A DNA stretch of 64,000 bases. Source: Olleya sp. YS. Lineage in GTDB: Bacteria; Bacteroidota; Bacteroidia; Flavobacteriales; Flavobacteriaceae. The notes beneath the pieces were generated by a model. That model searched no databases and was not told where the DNA came from. It saw only the letters and a list, made by a program, of their open reading frames with translations. Positions 26,721 to 34,937 of this stretch are shown piece after piece; position 1 is the stretch's first letter; every line of letters begins with the position of its first letter. Location: positions 1,958,001 through 2,022,000 of the forward strand of contig NZ_CP121685.1 in the NCBI RefSeq assembly GCF_029760915.1, written 5' to 3'. The translations under genes were made by a program, and so were the position numbers.

Positions 26721-27020
26721 TGGTTTATACATTTTGGTGGTGTCAATTTTTTTAGGTTTTGCTGTCGCGGAAAATTTGCCTTGTGGACGTTCACCTTTTT
26801 TAGGCATGGGTCCACGTAAATGAATAACCAATCCATTTAAAAAATTACGTAGAATTTGGTCACCACATTCTACATAGTTAGGATGATCCTCACGTCTAAA
26901 AAATGCACTAAGCTCAGATTTAGAAATTCTAAAATCTACTAATTTTAAAATCTCAATTATGTCTGTGTCACGCAATTTATGCGCTACCCTTAGTTTTTTA
27001 AATATATCGTTATTCGTCAT
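26700..27020 (-). CDS. DUF1456-family protein
   Basis: 106 residues. MTNNDIFKKLRVAHKLRDTDIIEI and KSELSAFFRREDHPNYVECGDQILRNFLNGL match the DUF1456 (YehS) repeat, which usually appears twice in about 150 residues. Here only one repeat is present, followed by a basic, low-complexity tail (PKKIDTTKMYKPKKK). Function unknown; the tail suggests nucleic acid contact. Confidence 0.85.
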   Translation of the reverse strand: MTNNDIFKKLRVAHKLRDTDIIEILKLVDFRISKSELSAFFRREDHPNYVECGDQILRNFLNGLVIHLRGPMPKKGERPQGKFSATAKPKKIDTTKMYKPKKKSND

Positions 27021-27201
27021 TTTAATCTATTGAAAATTAGTTAATTACAAGCTCGGTTTGTGCTAAAAACCTCTAAAATATTGATTAAAAGCAGTTAAAA
27101 TCGATGTAAAACTAGTGATTTTTCGATAAGCTACGCGCTTTCAACGATTATTAATTATGTTTTATACTTAACTTTATAATGTATTATTAATCCCTCGAGT
27201 T

Positions 27202-27603
27202 ATGCCTAATAGAGTAGAAAAATTAAGTTTATTATCAGAGATGATAGCTTTTGCGAAAAGTGACGATAGTCTAAAAACTGTTGAGTATAACTTTTTGTTA
27301 GCAGTTGCTAAACAATTAGAAGTGTCAAGAGAGGATTTTGATTATTTAATCAATCATCCTGTTAGTCGAGTAATACTTAAGTCGCATAGCGAGCGTATTG
27401 TACAATTTCACAGAATGGTTTTATTGATGCATGTGGATAAAGAACGTTCTAGAGAAGAATTAGCCAAACTATATAATTATGGATTACGAATGGGACTAAA
27501 CCACGAATCTATTACTAAGGTATTATACTTAATGGAAGGCTTTCCAGATATGATGGTACCAGCTGAGGTACTGATTGATATTTTTAAGGTACAGTATAAT
27601 TAA
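27202..27603 (+). CDS. TerB-like helical protein
   Basis: 133 residues, all helical: VEKLSLLSEMIAFAKSDDSL, EYNFLLAVAKQLEVS and IVQFHRMVLLMHVDKERSREEL resemble TerB-type domains, including the DK/DE acidic positions near helix ends. Homologues are sometimes mislabelled as an excinuclease subunit, possibly because the gene lies near uvrB. No catalytic function is visible. It is transcribed alone. Confidence 0.65.
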   Translation: MPNRVEKLSLLSEMIAFAKSDDSLKTVEYNFLLAVAKQLEVSREDFDYLINHPVSRVILKSHSERIVQFHRMVLLMHVDKERSREELAKLYNYGLRMGLNHESITKVLYLMEGFPDMMVPAEVLIDIFKVQYN

Positions 27604-27629
27604 GTAAAACTTACCAATTCGATATATTT

Positions 27630-27672
27630 CGTCAGTTCGAGTGATTCGACGTAGGAGAATTGTATCGAGAAC
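27630..27672. repeat. extragenic palindrome, left copy beside the GIY-YIG gene
   Basis: It starts CGTCAGTTCGAGTGATTCGA and ends GAATTGTATCGAGAAC. This is the inverse orientation of the copies at 27981-28026 and 7467-7510. It ends 2 bp before the stop codon of the GIY-YIG gene. Confidence 0.65.
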
Positions 27673-27674
27673 TT

Positions 27675-27962
27675 CTAGAATTTTTTCTTGGCTAAATTAG
27701 GAAGCTTGTTAAATTCATTATTAATTAATGCTTCTTTTTTAATTCTTGACCATTTTTTAATTTGTTTTTCACTTTCAATTGCCAAATTTATATCTGTAAA
27801 TTCTGCATAAAAAACTAACTTTATTGGTCTCCTATTATATGTATAACTATCAATATGTTTACCATATTGATGCTCGGTAATTCTTTTATTTAGATTTGAT
27901 GTAATTCCAGTGTAATATGTTCTATCGGAACATTCTAAAATATAAACATAGGATAGTTTCAT
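27675..27962 (-). CDS. small GIY-YIG nuclease (YhbQ/UPF0213-like)
   Basis: 95 residues: YVYILECSDRTYYTGITSNLNKRITEH gives the GIY-YIG core (YVY...YTG), with the Arg in LNKRI and the Glu in AIESEKQIKKW as the other conserved residues. The domain covers the whole protein. Inverted copies of an extragenic palindrome flank the gene on both sides (27630-27672 and 27981-28026), so it may be part of a small mobile unit of about 400 bp. Confidence 0.88.
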   Translation of the reverse strand: MKLSYVYILECSDRTYYTGITSNLNKRITEHQYGKHIDSYTYNRRPIKLVFYAEFTDINLAIESEKQIKKWSRIKKEALINNEFNKLPNLAKKKF

Positions 27963-27980
27963 AATTTAGTAGGTATTGGC

Positions 27981-28026
27981 TTCTCGATACAATTTTTTCA
28001 TGCTTCAAAAATCACTCGAAGTGACG
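27981..28026. repeat. extragenic palindrome, right copy beside the GIY-YIG gene
   Basis: It starts TTCTCGATACAATTTTTTCA and ends ATCACTCGAAGTGACG. Together with the left copy it forms terminal inverted repeats about 395 bp apart. Confidence 0.65.
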
Positions 28027-28064
28027 AAAGGTGTTTTTTTTGTTAAGTATTAGTAATAACAAAC

Positions 28065-30068
28065 TTAACTTTTCAATTCTTCCAACTTCCCTTGATATAC
28101 TTTAATTTCATCACGTAATTTAGCAGCAACTATAAAGTCTAATGCTTTTGCAGCTTCTTCCATAATTTTACGTTTTTCACGAATTTTCTTTTCTAACTCG
28201 CCTTTAGATAAATACTCACTTTCTGGTTCTGCAGCACGCGCAGCTTCTAACTCGTAACTATACGTACTTACCGAGTTTTTTGATAATGCACTATCTAAGT
28301 TTTTATTTAAAGCTTTAGGTACTAAGTTGTTTTTGGTATTGTAGGCAATTTGTTTTTGACGTCTGTATTCAGTTTCGTCAATAGTTTTTTGCATGCTTTT
28401 GGTAATTTTGTCTGCATACATAATGGCCTTACCATTTAAGTTTCTAGCAGCTCTACCAACCGTTTGTGTAAGCGAACGAGCCGAACGCAAAAACCCTTCT
28501 TTATCAGTATCTAAAATGGCGACTAAAGATACTTCAGGTAAGTCTAAACCTTCACGTAATAAATTAACACCAACTAAGACATCATAAATTCCTTTACGTA
28601 AATCTTGCATGATTTGAACACGTTCTAAAGTATCCACATCGCTATGGATATAATTAACACGGACATTAATTCGGCTAAGATATTTTGTTAATTCTTCAGC
28701 CATTCGTTTAGTTAAAGTAGTAACTAAAGTACGTTCGTCTTTTTCAACGCGTAGCTGGATTTCTTCAATTAAATCATCTATCTGATTTAAACTAGGTCTA
28801 ACTTCAATAATGGGATCTAATAGTCCTGTAGGACGTATCACCTGCTCGACATAAACACCATCTGTTTTTTGTAGCTCGTAATCTGCAGGAGTTGCAGATA
28901 CGTAAATCACTTGGTTTTGTAAGGCTTCAAACTCTTCAAACTTTAAAGGTCTATTGTCCATTGCTGCTGGCAATCTAAAACCATATTCTACTAAATTTTC
29001 TTTTCTGCTTCGGTCACCACCATACATGGCATGAACTTGAGAAATGGTGACATGACTCTCATCCACAACCATTAAGTAATCCTCTGGAAAGTAATCTAGT
29101 AAACAGAAAGGTCTAGTTCCTGGTTCACGACCATCCAGGTAACGCGAGTAATTCTCAATACCAGAACAATAGCCTAACTCACGAATCATCTCTAAATCAA
29201 ATTCGGTGCGTTCTTTTAAGCGTTTGGCTTCCAGATGTTTGCCTATGTCTTTAAAATAGTCGTGTTGTTTTACTAAGTCGTCTTGAATGTTTTTTATAGC
29301 ACCTTGCAAAATGTCTGGAGAAGTCACAAACATATTGGCTGGATAGATGGTTAGTCGGTCATATTTTTCGACTACTTCATTGGTTTGAATATTAAAGGCT
29401 TCAATCTCTTCAATGTCATCACCAAAAAAGTGAATGCGAAAGGCATCATCTGCATAACTAGGGAAAATATCTACCGTATCTCCCTTAATTCTAAAATTAC
29501 CATGTCTAAAGTCGGCTTCGGTACGCGAATACAGACTTTGTACCAATTGGTGTAATAATTTGGTGCGTGAGATGTGTTGGTCTACTTCAAGGGTAATTAC
29601 ATTTTTTTGAAACTCCACAGGATTACCAATACCATACAAGCAGGAAACGGAAGCGACTACTAGTACATCACGACGTCCAGAGAGTAGAGAAGAGGTTGTG
29701 CTTAAACGCATTTTCTCAATCTCCTCATTAATAGATAAATCTTTTTCTATATACACACCAGAGGTTGGTATATAAGCTTCGGGTTGGTAATAATCATAGT
29801 AAGACACAAAATACTCTACAGCGTTATCCGGAAAAAACTGTTTAAATTCAGAATATAACTGAGCAGCTAATGTTTTGTTATGTGCTAAGACCAAGGTAGG
29901 TTTTTGTACATCTTCTATGACATTAGCAACCGTAAAGGTTTTACCAGAACCAGTCACACCTAAAAGGGTTTGGTATTTTTCTTTAGCATTTAAGCCATCT
30001 ACCAGTTGCTTAATCGCTTCTGGTTGGTCTCCTGTAGGACTAAAATCTGATTTTATTTTGAATTTCAT
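28065..30068 (-). CDS. uvrB: excinuclease ABC subunit B
   Basis: 667 residues. Walker A GVTGSGKT (37-44), the beta-hairpin YYDYYQPEAYIP, the helicase motifs DESHVT, YVSATP and QTVGRAARN, and the C-terminal UVR coiled coil (EKKIREKRKIMEEAAKALDF) are present in order. UvrB verifies damage and loads UvrC in nucleotide excision repair. It is transcribed alone. Confidence 0.97.
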   Translation of the reverse strand: MKFKIKSDFSPTGDQPEAIKQLVDGLNAKEKYQTLLGVTGSGKTFTVANVIEDVQKPTLVLAHNKTLAAQLYSEFKQFFPDNAVEYFVSYYDYYQPEAYIPTSGVYIEKDLSINEEIEKMRLSTTSSLLSGRRDVLVVASVSCLYGIGNPVEFQKNVITLEVDQHISRTKLLHQLVQSLYSRTEADFRHGNFRIKGDTVDIFPSYADDAFRIHFFGDDIEEIEAFNIQTNEVVEKYDRLTIYPANMFVTSPDILQGAIKNIQDDLVKQHDYFKDIGKHLEAKRLKERTEFDLEMIRELGYCSGIENYSRYLDGREPGTRPFCLLDYFPEDYLMVVDESHVTISQVHAMYGGDRSRKENLVEYGFRLPAAMDNRPLKFEEFEALQNQVIYVSATPADYELQKTDGVYVEQVIRPTGLLDPIIEVRPSLNQIDDLIEEIQLRVEKDERTLVTTLTKRMAEELTKYLSRINVRVNYIHSDVDTLERVQIMQDLRKGIYDVLVGVNLLREGLDLPEVSLVAILDTDKEGFLRSARSLTQTVGRAARNLNGKAIMYADKITKSMQKTIDETEYRRQKQIAYNTKNNLVPKALNKNLDSALSKNSVSTYSYELEAARAAEPESEYLSKGELEKKIREKRKIMEEAAKALDFIVAAKLRDEIKVYQGKLEELKS

Positions 30069-30109
30069 AAAACAAATTAGGAACGTAAAGTTATTATTTA
30101 AAGGCTTAT

Positions 30110-30637
30110 TTAGTCTTCGGATTTAATGTTTAAAGGATTGTCTTTTCTTTCGTTATCAAACATCCAAGAGAGAATCCACCATCGATTACCATCATAATAT
30201 AATTGAATACTATTAATCCCTCTGTCTACAACTGGACCGTTTTCTTCTTCTCTGGTTTCATAATACGTCCAAACATGTGTTATGTTACCAAAAGTTTGGA
30301 CTTCTCTTTTTAATTCGTATTCAAAAAAACCAGCTTCAGGAATCCCGAAGCTTTTATGATACTCTTCTAATGTCTGAGTTATGATGTAAGGTGTATTGTC
30401 TTTATCTTTTCCTGTTACAGTAATTAACGCATCAGGATGGTGTAGTGACGCATCTCTCTCCCAATTTCTAGCTTGATTAGCAGGACCAGAAATAACATCG
30501 TAATAAGCATTAATAATACCATCTAGTGTTTCTACATCTGCTTTTAATGGGTAAACCGCTTTGGTAGATTCTTGAGCGTTTACTACTACACATAAAAAAA
30601 GAGATAGCATTACTAATTGTAATTGTTTACTGGTCAT
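30110..30637 (-). CDS. secreted NTF2-like (SnoaL-type) protein
   Basis: 175 residues with a signal peptide ending VNAQ. The mature part (ETLDGIINAYYDVISG, HPDALITVTG, THVWTYYETRE, INSIQLYYDGNRWWILSWMF) has the order of helices and strands of an NTF2-like cone fold. Such domains bind small ligands or act as enzymes; no role can be assigned. It is transcribed alone, about 40 bp upstream of uvrB on the same strand. Confidence 0.75.
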   Translation of the reverse strand: MTSKQLQLVMLSLFLCVVVNAQESTKAVYPLKADVETLDGIINAYYDVISGPANQARNWERDASLHHPDALITVTGKDKDNTPYIITQTLEEYHKSFGIPEAGFFEYELKREVQTFGNITHVWTYYETREEENGPVVDRGINSIQLYYDGNRWWILSWMFDNERKDNPLNIKSED

Positions 30638-30708
30638 AGCTGTTGTGGATTAAATTATTTTATGCTGTGTTTTATATTGTAAAATTACAGAATAATTGCA
30701 TGTTATAA

Positions 30709-30727
30709 CTTTAACAGGTTGTTAAAG
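30709..30727. promoter_or_regulatory. perfect palindrome upstream of the NTF2-like gene
   Basis: CTTTAACAGGTTGTTAAAG: eight bp each side of a 3-bp loop, 72 bp before the start codon on the minus strand. It has no T-run and may be an operator. Nothing else is seen between 30638 and 30838. Confidence 0.4.
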
Positions 30728-30838
30728 ATTTTAATTAGTTTGAAACCTAATGTTATGCATAGATTATAATATTAGAGATTGAGAAGTCGTGCTGTTTATC
30801 GATTTCTATTTGTTATATACGGATGTTATCTGTAGTTA

Positions 30839-31678
30839 TTATTCAGCAACTCTTTTTAATAATTCCGCAGTTTTTGGTTCTATTTCCCCAATATATTTTA
30901 AATCAATAGCTTTTTTACTCGATAAAATTTGATAGAACTCACAAGCATTTAAAAATGAACCATATTTAGAAGGATGAAATGAATCATCGAAAAGCTCAAT
31001 TTCTGGATGTTTTACACGAGTTTTAAAAAATAAATTTCCATTATTTGATTTTTCGATGTTGTTCTTATCAGCTAGTTTTTGATACGATAAGTTTACAACA
31101 TCATTATGCTGTTTCAAATTTTTTATATTCTCTGAACAATATTTTTTGTTTTTTTCTAGTGAATCGTCTATTAAAAATCCTGGATGACAGTATTCTTTAG
31201 GATATTCGATTTTCGATGCCCAAGTATTAAATAAGATAAATCGACAGTTAGGATTATTAACGAATTTCTTTATTTTTTTGATTGAAGAATCTACCACTAA
31301 ATTTCTCAATTCAGGTATCAGTACCCTTATGGTTCCTTCTTGTAAAATAATAATATCCCACTTTTTTTCAGATAATTTTTTTTCAGTCTCAGTAATTTCA
31401 GTTTCTGATTTTTCACGAACGCTTATACTTTCTTCATCTTGGGTTACAATTGTTTTGTCCAAATGCCAGCCAAGAAACATTCCGGGAAAAGTACTTTGAT
31501 GTATTTTAATATTCGGATTTGTTTCATTAAGCATTTTTTGAACCATTTGAGGCATATCGTGGTAAAAAGTCAAACTATTTCCTATAAAAAGGACATTTAG
31601 TTCTTCTGTAGATTCTTGACTTTGGGATTTACAATTAACTATTATAAAAGCTAAAATGATAAGTAGTGCGTTTTTCAT
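30839..31678 (-). CDS. SGNH/GDSL-type hydrolase lipoprotein, cassette-borne
   Basis: 279 residues with a short lipoprotein signal (lipobox VNCKS). SGNH family blocks: FIGNSLTFYHDMP (catalytic Ser), DIIILQEGT, and DDSFHPSKYGS with the Asp and His. It should be an esterase or acylhydrolase anchored in the envelope. It is preceded on its own strand by the attC-like element at 31690-31822, which ends about 11 bp before its ATG, and is one of four orphan genes in the array. Confidence 0.82.
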   Translation of the reverse strand: MKNALLIILAFIIVNCKSQSQESTEELNVLFIGNSLTFYHDMPQMVQKMLNETNPNIKIHQSTFPGMFLGWHLDKTIVTQDEESISVREKSETEITETEKKLSEKKWDIIILQEGTIRVLIPELRNLVVDSSIKKIKKFVNNPNCRFILFNTWASKIEYPKEYCHPGFLIDDSLEKNKKYCSENIKNLKQHNDVVNLSYQKLADKNNIEKSNNGNLFFKTRVKHPEIELFDDSFHPSKYGSFLNACEFYQILSSKKAIDLKYIGEIEPKTAELLKRVAE

Positions 31679-31689
31679 AAATTACAGGT

Positions 31690-31822
31690 GACGTGTTCGT
31701 GTATGGTTTCGTTGCTGTTAGAGCTAAGTTAGCAAAAAGAAACTGCGTGAAGGAAATTCGGCAGAATTTCCGTGGTAAACTTTAAACACCATTAAGCAAT
31801 GAACTATACACGTTGTTAGCAC
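31690..31822. repeat. attC-like palindromic element 2
   Basis: Left end ACGTGTTCGTGTATGGTTTC, right end GAACTATACACGTTGTTAGC, with the centre GGAAATTCGGCAGAATTTCC forming an inner stem. Same end motifs and orientation as elements 1, 3 and 4. It lies between the stop of one minus-strand gene and the start of the next. Confidence 0.65.
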
Positions 31823-31852
31823 TTGTATTATAAATTCAATTTTATTCTATGG

Positions 31853-32206
31853 TTATTGAATTGATCGAGTTAGAATAAACATCCAAAAAAAAGAGAATAC
31901 TGATCCTAAAACAAAAAGAAGTGTTCTGAGTCCATTCCCAAAATATTTTGTTTTTAAATAGTAAACAGATAATGCTTCAATTCCCCATCCACAAGTAAAG
32001 AATATGTTTGCTCCGAATAGCCAAAATAATATCATATAAAAATCACTGTAACTTGAAATTCCATTCGGCACATCTCCTCTTAGTAAAACAACAAGTAATC
32101 CACCAACAAGAGTTATTAGATTATACCATAACCTTTTTCTTTCCCACCATTTGATTGCTGAGTTAAAACCGTCTTCAGGTTTATCTTGAATATTGCTATT
32201 ATCCAT
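31853..32206 (-). CDS. small membrane protein, cassette-borne
   Basis: 117 residues with three predicted membrane segments (about 28-45, 57-80 and 92-112) after a hydrophilic N-terminus. IQDKPEDGFNSAIKWWERKRLWYN is the only notable soluble part. I recognise no family. Both sides are attC-like elements 2 and 3, so it is a complete single-gene cassette unit. Its start is about 5 bp from element 3. Confidence 0.7.
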   Translation of the reverse strand: MDNSNIQDKPEDGFNSAIKWWERKRLWYNLITLVGGLLVVLLRGDVPNGISSYSDFYMILFWLFGANIFFTCGWGIEALSVYYLKTKYFGNGLRTLLFVLGSVFSFFWMFILTRSIQ

Positions 32207-32210
32207 ATTG

Positions 32211-32345
32211 CTGCTAACGGTCTCGTATAACCGTCAGTTACGGGTTAATTAAGTTATTGTTTTCTTTTATTCACTAGCGTTAGCAATTCCGAGTGGATTC
32301 GGACTTAGTCGAATCCGCCGTAATTGCGGTTATACATTGTTATAT
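32211..32345. repeat. attC-like palindromic element 3
   Basis: Left end CTAACGGTCTCGTATAACCG, right end GCGGTTATACATTGTTATAT; GTATAACCG pairs with CGGTTATAC, with an unequal unpaired spacer before the outer AAC/GTT. The inner GGATTCGGACTTAGTCGAAT forms another hairpin. It is the most diverged copy. The left att core of the mobile element starts about 34 bp beyond it. Confidence 0.62.
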
Positions 32346-32378
32346 AGTATTATTACTTATTTTCATCAAATTGCCTTT

Positions 32379-32397
32379 AAACCCTTTATATATAAGG
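32379..32397. repeat. putative attL core
   Basis: AAACCCTTTATATATAAGG. The same 19-bp sequence with one mismatch is at 47472-47490, just outside the last gene of the element. It lies 127 bp before the recombinase gene, as expected for the attachment site. Confidence 0.65.
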
Positions 32398-32456
32398 TTT
32401 TTGTGTTTTTAGGTAATGCAAAATAAAGCAATAAAATGCTACTAAAAGTTAGGTTT

Positions 32457-32477
32457 GTTGTACCTATTGTTGTACCT
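32457..32477. other. left pair of putative recombinase arm sites
   Basis: GTTGTACCT occurs twice with a 12-bp period (32457-32465, 32469-32477). A matching pair with the same period and direction is near the right end at 47433-47453. Arm-type binding sites for a tyrosine recombinase are the likely reading. Confidence 0.5.
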
Positions 32478-32523
32478 TCGTATTGCGTTGCACCCATTTG
32501 CACTGCCTATTAATCAGGGTTTT

Positions 32524-33741
32524 ATGTCTTCAATTAAAGTAGTTTTAAGGAAAAACAAGATAGATAAAGCAGGACTTGCACCGCTTTATTTACGAGTAAT
32601 CAAAAACAGAAAAACTAAATTCATTTCATTGAGTGTAAAATTGCAACCGAATGAATGGGATGAAGATAAACAAAAAGTCAAGAAGAATCATAAAAGCTCT
32701 ACAAGATTAAACGCATACATATCCAAAAAGATAGCAGATGCAGAAGGCGAGATTGCAGACCTTGAAAGAAGAAATCAATCTACATCAGCAAGAAGAATAA
32801 AAGAAGCTATTAAGGGTAAACCCTTAATTAACTTTTTTGAGTTTGCTTATGATAGATGCGAGAAGCTTAAAGATACTGTCACACTATCTACTTACAGAAG
32901 CTATAAAAACAACATAGAAAAGTTTGAAAGGTTTATAGGGCATCGTGAAATAATGTTTGATGATATTACAGCTACAACCTTAAAAGAATACGCATCACAT
33001 TGCAGTTCTAAATTAGGTAATAATAACACTACTATAAATTATGCGTTTAGAATCCTAAACTTAATGTTTAGAGAAGCCAAGAAAGAAGATTTAATATCCA
33101 ACGAGCTTGTACCCTTTACCAAGTTTAAAGTAAAGAAAAATAAGACTACAAAACGTTATTTAAACGAAGAACAATTTAAAGCCTTTATCAATTTAGAAGT
33201 ACCGCAACAGTACAAAGCACAGGTTATTAAAGATATGTTTATTTTTTCTGTTTTTTCTGGAGGGTTGCGTTTTGGAGATGTTATCGAATTACAATGGAAG
33301 CATTACGATAGCAAAAATCACAGAATTACAAAGACGATAAGAAAAACGAAAAGACAGCATAGTATTAGAATAGGTCAAAAAGCGGTTGATATTTTAGAGA
33401 AATACAGAACCCAAGACCAAAAGCAAAATGATATAATTTTTCCATTTGCTAAAGTTGACGAGTTATATTTTAAAGATAGAGAGCACAGAAGTTTAATAAC
33501 CAATAGGGCAATTTCATTGAGTAATATGTATTTGAGCAGAATGGGTGAAGAATTAGAACTACCTTTCAATTTATCCTTTCATATTAGCCGACATACATTT
33601 GCTACCAGAGCATTAAATAATGGTATGAGAATAGAGCACGTATCTAAATTAATGGATCATTCCGATATTGGTATAACACAAGTGTACGCAAAAATTATTA
33701 GTAGTGAGTTGGATAATGCAGTAGATAAATACATCAATTAA
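32524..33741 (+). CDS. tyrosine recombinase (integrase)
   Basis: 405 residues from the ATG at 32524; 23 in-frame codons upstream overlap the proposed arm sites and are unlike the family. An N-terminal Arm domain (SSIKVVLRKNKIDKAGLAPLYL), a SAM-like core-binding domain (about 100-195) and the catalytic domain follow. Catalytic residues: Arg in SGGLRFGD, Lys in RKTKRQHS, HxxR in HISRHTFATR, His in LMDHSD and Tyr in ITQVYAKI. It is the typical phage-integrase type of Bacteroidota mobile elements and should integrate and excise this element. The next gene follows after 5 bp. Confidence 0.95.
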   Translation: MSSIKVVLRKNKIDKAGLAPLYLRVIKNRKTKFISLSVKLQPNEWDEDKQKVKKNHKSSTRLNAYISKKIADAEGEIADLERRNQSTSARRIKEAIKGKPLINFFEFAYDRCEKLKDTVTLSTYRSYKNNIEKFERFIGHREIMFDDITATTLKEYASHCSSKLGNNNTTINYAFRILNLMFREAKKEDLISNELVPFTKFKVKKNKTTKRYLNEEQFKAFINLEVPQQYKAQVIKDMFIFSVFSGGLRFGDVIELQWKHYDSKNHRITKTIRKTKRQHSIRIGQKAVDILEKYRTQDQKQNDIIFPFAKVDELYFKDREHRSLITNRAISLSNMYLSRMGEELELPFNLSFHISRHTFATRALNNGMRIEHVSKLMDHSDIGITQVYAKIISSELDNAVDKYIN

Positions 33742-33746
33742 AAAAG

Positions 33747-34556
33747 ATGAGTATGTATAATAACTTTCAGAACAATGAACATAAAGACGTTTTTATTGTA
33801 GAAGAATTAGAAAAACGTTTAGCAATAGAGGCAGTAGAATACAAACGTAAACTTGATGATGAATGGGAAAAATACACTTTTGACCCAATGTATTTTGATA
33901 ACTTCATTTCTGGTGACTTATATAATGAGTTTCTAAACTCGCTATTTGAAAGAATCAAGCCATTAAACGACTTTGAAATTAATAAATATCTAACATTATC
34001 ATTAAATCAATTTAAAACCCATACACCAGAAAAAAGAGCTGAAGCATTTAAACGACTGTATCACGATACGTATTGGTTTCCGAATTATATGGAATACAAA
34101 GAAGAAACTTATTTATCAAAATACGCAATGCACGTTTGGAAGCATTATGCAAATCATTTTGAGTTATTTAAAGAAGCTACAACAAATGCTTTAAACGATT
34201 TTAAAAGAGGTATTACATCTACCTCTAAAAAAACATCTAAAGAATTAAAGAAAGATTTCAATTCTCTTATTCCTCAAACTAACAAACAAGATTATATTTT
34301 GCAGTTACTTGAAGATTTAAGTATAACGCTAAATGGCACTAGTATTTTAACACCAAGAAAAAAAGGTGCATTAAGGGGTGTGATTGAAGCATTAAGAGAT
34401 AAGATGATAATTCCTAATATTGGTTTGTCAACTTTATGCAATGTTTTTGCCGATAAAATAAATTTAGTATTAAAGTCAGAATTAGATGCATCAACAACTT
34501 CTGAAAATTATAAAAAGGAAGCATTACAGTATATAAAAAACAAGCCACTTCACTAA
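33747..34556 (+). CDS. unknown protein downstream of the recombinase
   Basis: 269 residues, mostly helical. The N-terminal 60 residues are charged (VEELEKRLAIEAVEYKRKLDDEWEKY, likely coiled coil). The C-terminal part (ILTPRKKGALRGVIEALRDKM, NVFADKINLVLKSEL) resembles the C-terminal helical domain often seen in proteins encoded beside integrases of Bacteroidota elements (RteC-like in position only). I do not recognise a family. It starts 5 bp after the recombinase and is probably co-transcribed. Confidence 0.6.
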   Translation: MSMYNNFQNNEHKDVFIVEELEKRLAIEAVEYKRKLDDEWEKYTFDPMYFDNFISGDLYNEFLNSLFERIKPLNDFEINKYLTLSLNQFKTHTPEKRAEAFKRLYHDTYWFPNYMEYKEETYLSKYAMHVWKHYANHFELFKEATTNALNDFKRGITSTSKKTSKELKKDFNSLIPQTNKQDYILQLLEDLSITLNGTSILTPRKKGALRGVIEALRDKMIIPNIGLSTLCNVFADKINLVLKSELDASTTSENYKKEALQYIKNKPLH

Positions 34557-34569
34557 AATACACTTGTTA

Positions 34570-34588
34570 TAAGGGTAATATAAGGGTA
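34570..34588. promoter_or_regulatory. tandem TAAGGGTA motifs before the HTH gene
   Basis: TAAGGGTA at 34570-34577 and 34581-34588, 11 bp apart, so on the same face of the helix. They lie 60-78 bp before the HTH start and may be its operator or an excisionase site. Confidence 0.35.
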
Positions 34589-34647
34589 CTCTTATAGCTA
34601 CCTATGTTAAAGGCAATATTGCGGTATAATTTTAAAAATATATCGTA

Positions 34648-34932
34648 ATGGAAGCAATAATTTTAAGCACCCAACAGTACAAAGATTTAGTTAGTCGTTT
34701 AGACAATTTAAACAAGCAATTAGAGGAAAAACAAAAGAAGCCTCAAGACACATTTTTAGATAATCAGGAGTTTTTGTTATTAATGAATATTAGTAAAAGA
34801 ACTGCTCAAACTTGGAGAGATGAAGGTGTTATTTCATTTTCACAAATAGGTTCTAAAATCTATTATCGTATGAGTGATGTTCAAAAGCTGTTAGATAATA
34901 ATTACAGAAAAGCATTTAAAAATAAAAGGTAG
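34648..34932 (+). CDS. excisionase-like helix-turn-helix protein (HTH_17)
   Basis: 94 residues. An N-terminal coiled coil (LVSRLDNLNKQLEEKQKK) precedes a MerR-type winged helix: DNQEFLLLMNISKRTAQTWRDE, IGSKIYYRMSDVQKLLDNN. This form is a constant companion of integrases and mobilisation genes in Bacteroidota elements and acts as a regulator or recombination directionality factor. The replication gene starts 5 bp after its stop. Confidence 0.88.
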   Translation: MEAIILSTQQYKDLVSRLDNLNKQLEEKQKKPQDTFLDNQEFLLLMNISKRTAQTWRDEGVISFSQIGSKIYYRMSDVQKLLDNNYRKAFKNKR

Positions 34933-34937
34933 TCGCT

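Noticed and set aside
32379-32397. Integration into a tRNA gene
   Set aside because: No tRNA-like cloverleaf was found around either att core; the target is the tail of a cassette gene unit.
32455-32523. Upstream in-frame extension of the recombinase by 23 codons
   Set aside because: It overlaps the repeated arm-site motifs and is unlike the N-terminus of the family; ATG 32524 fits better.
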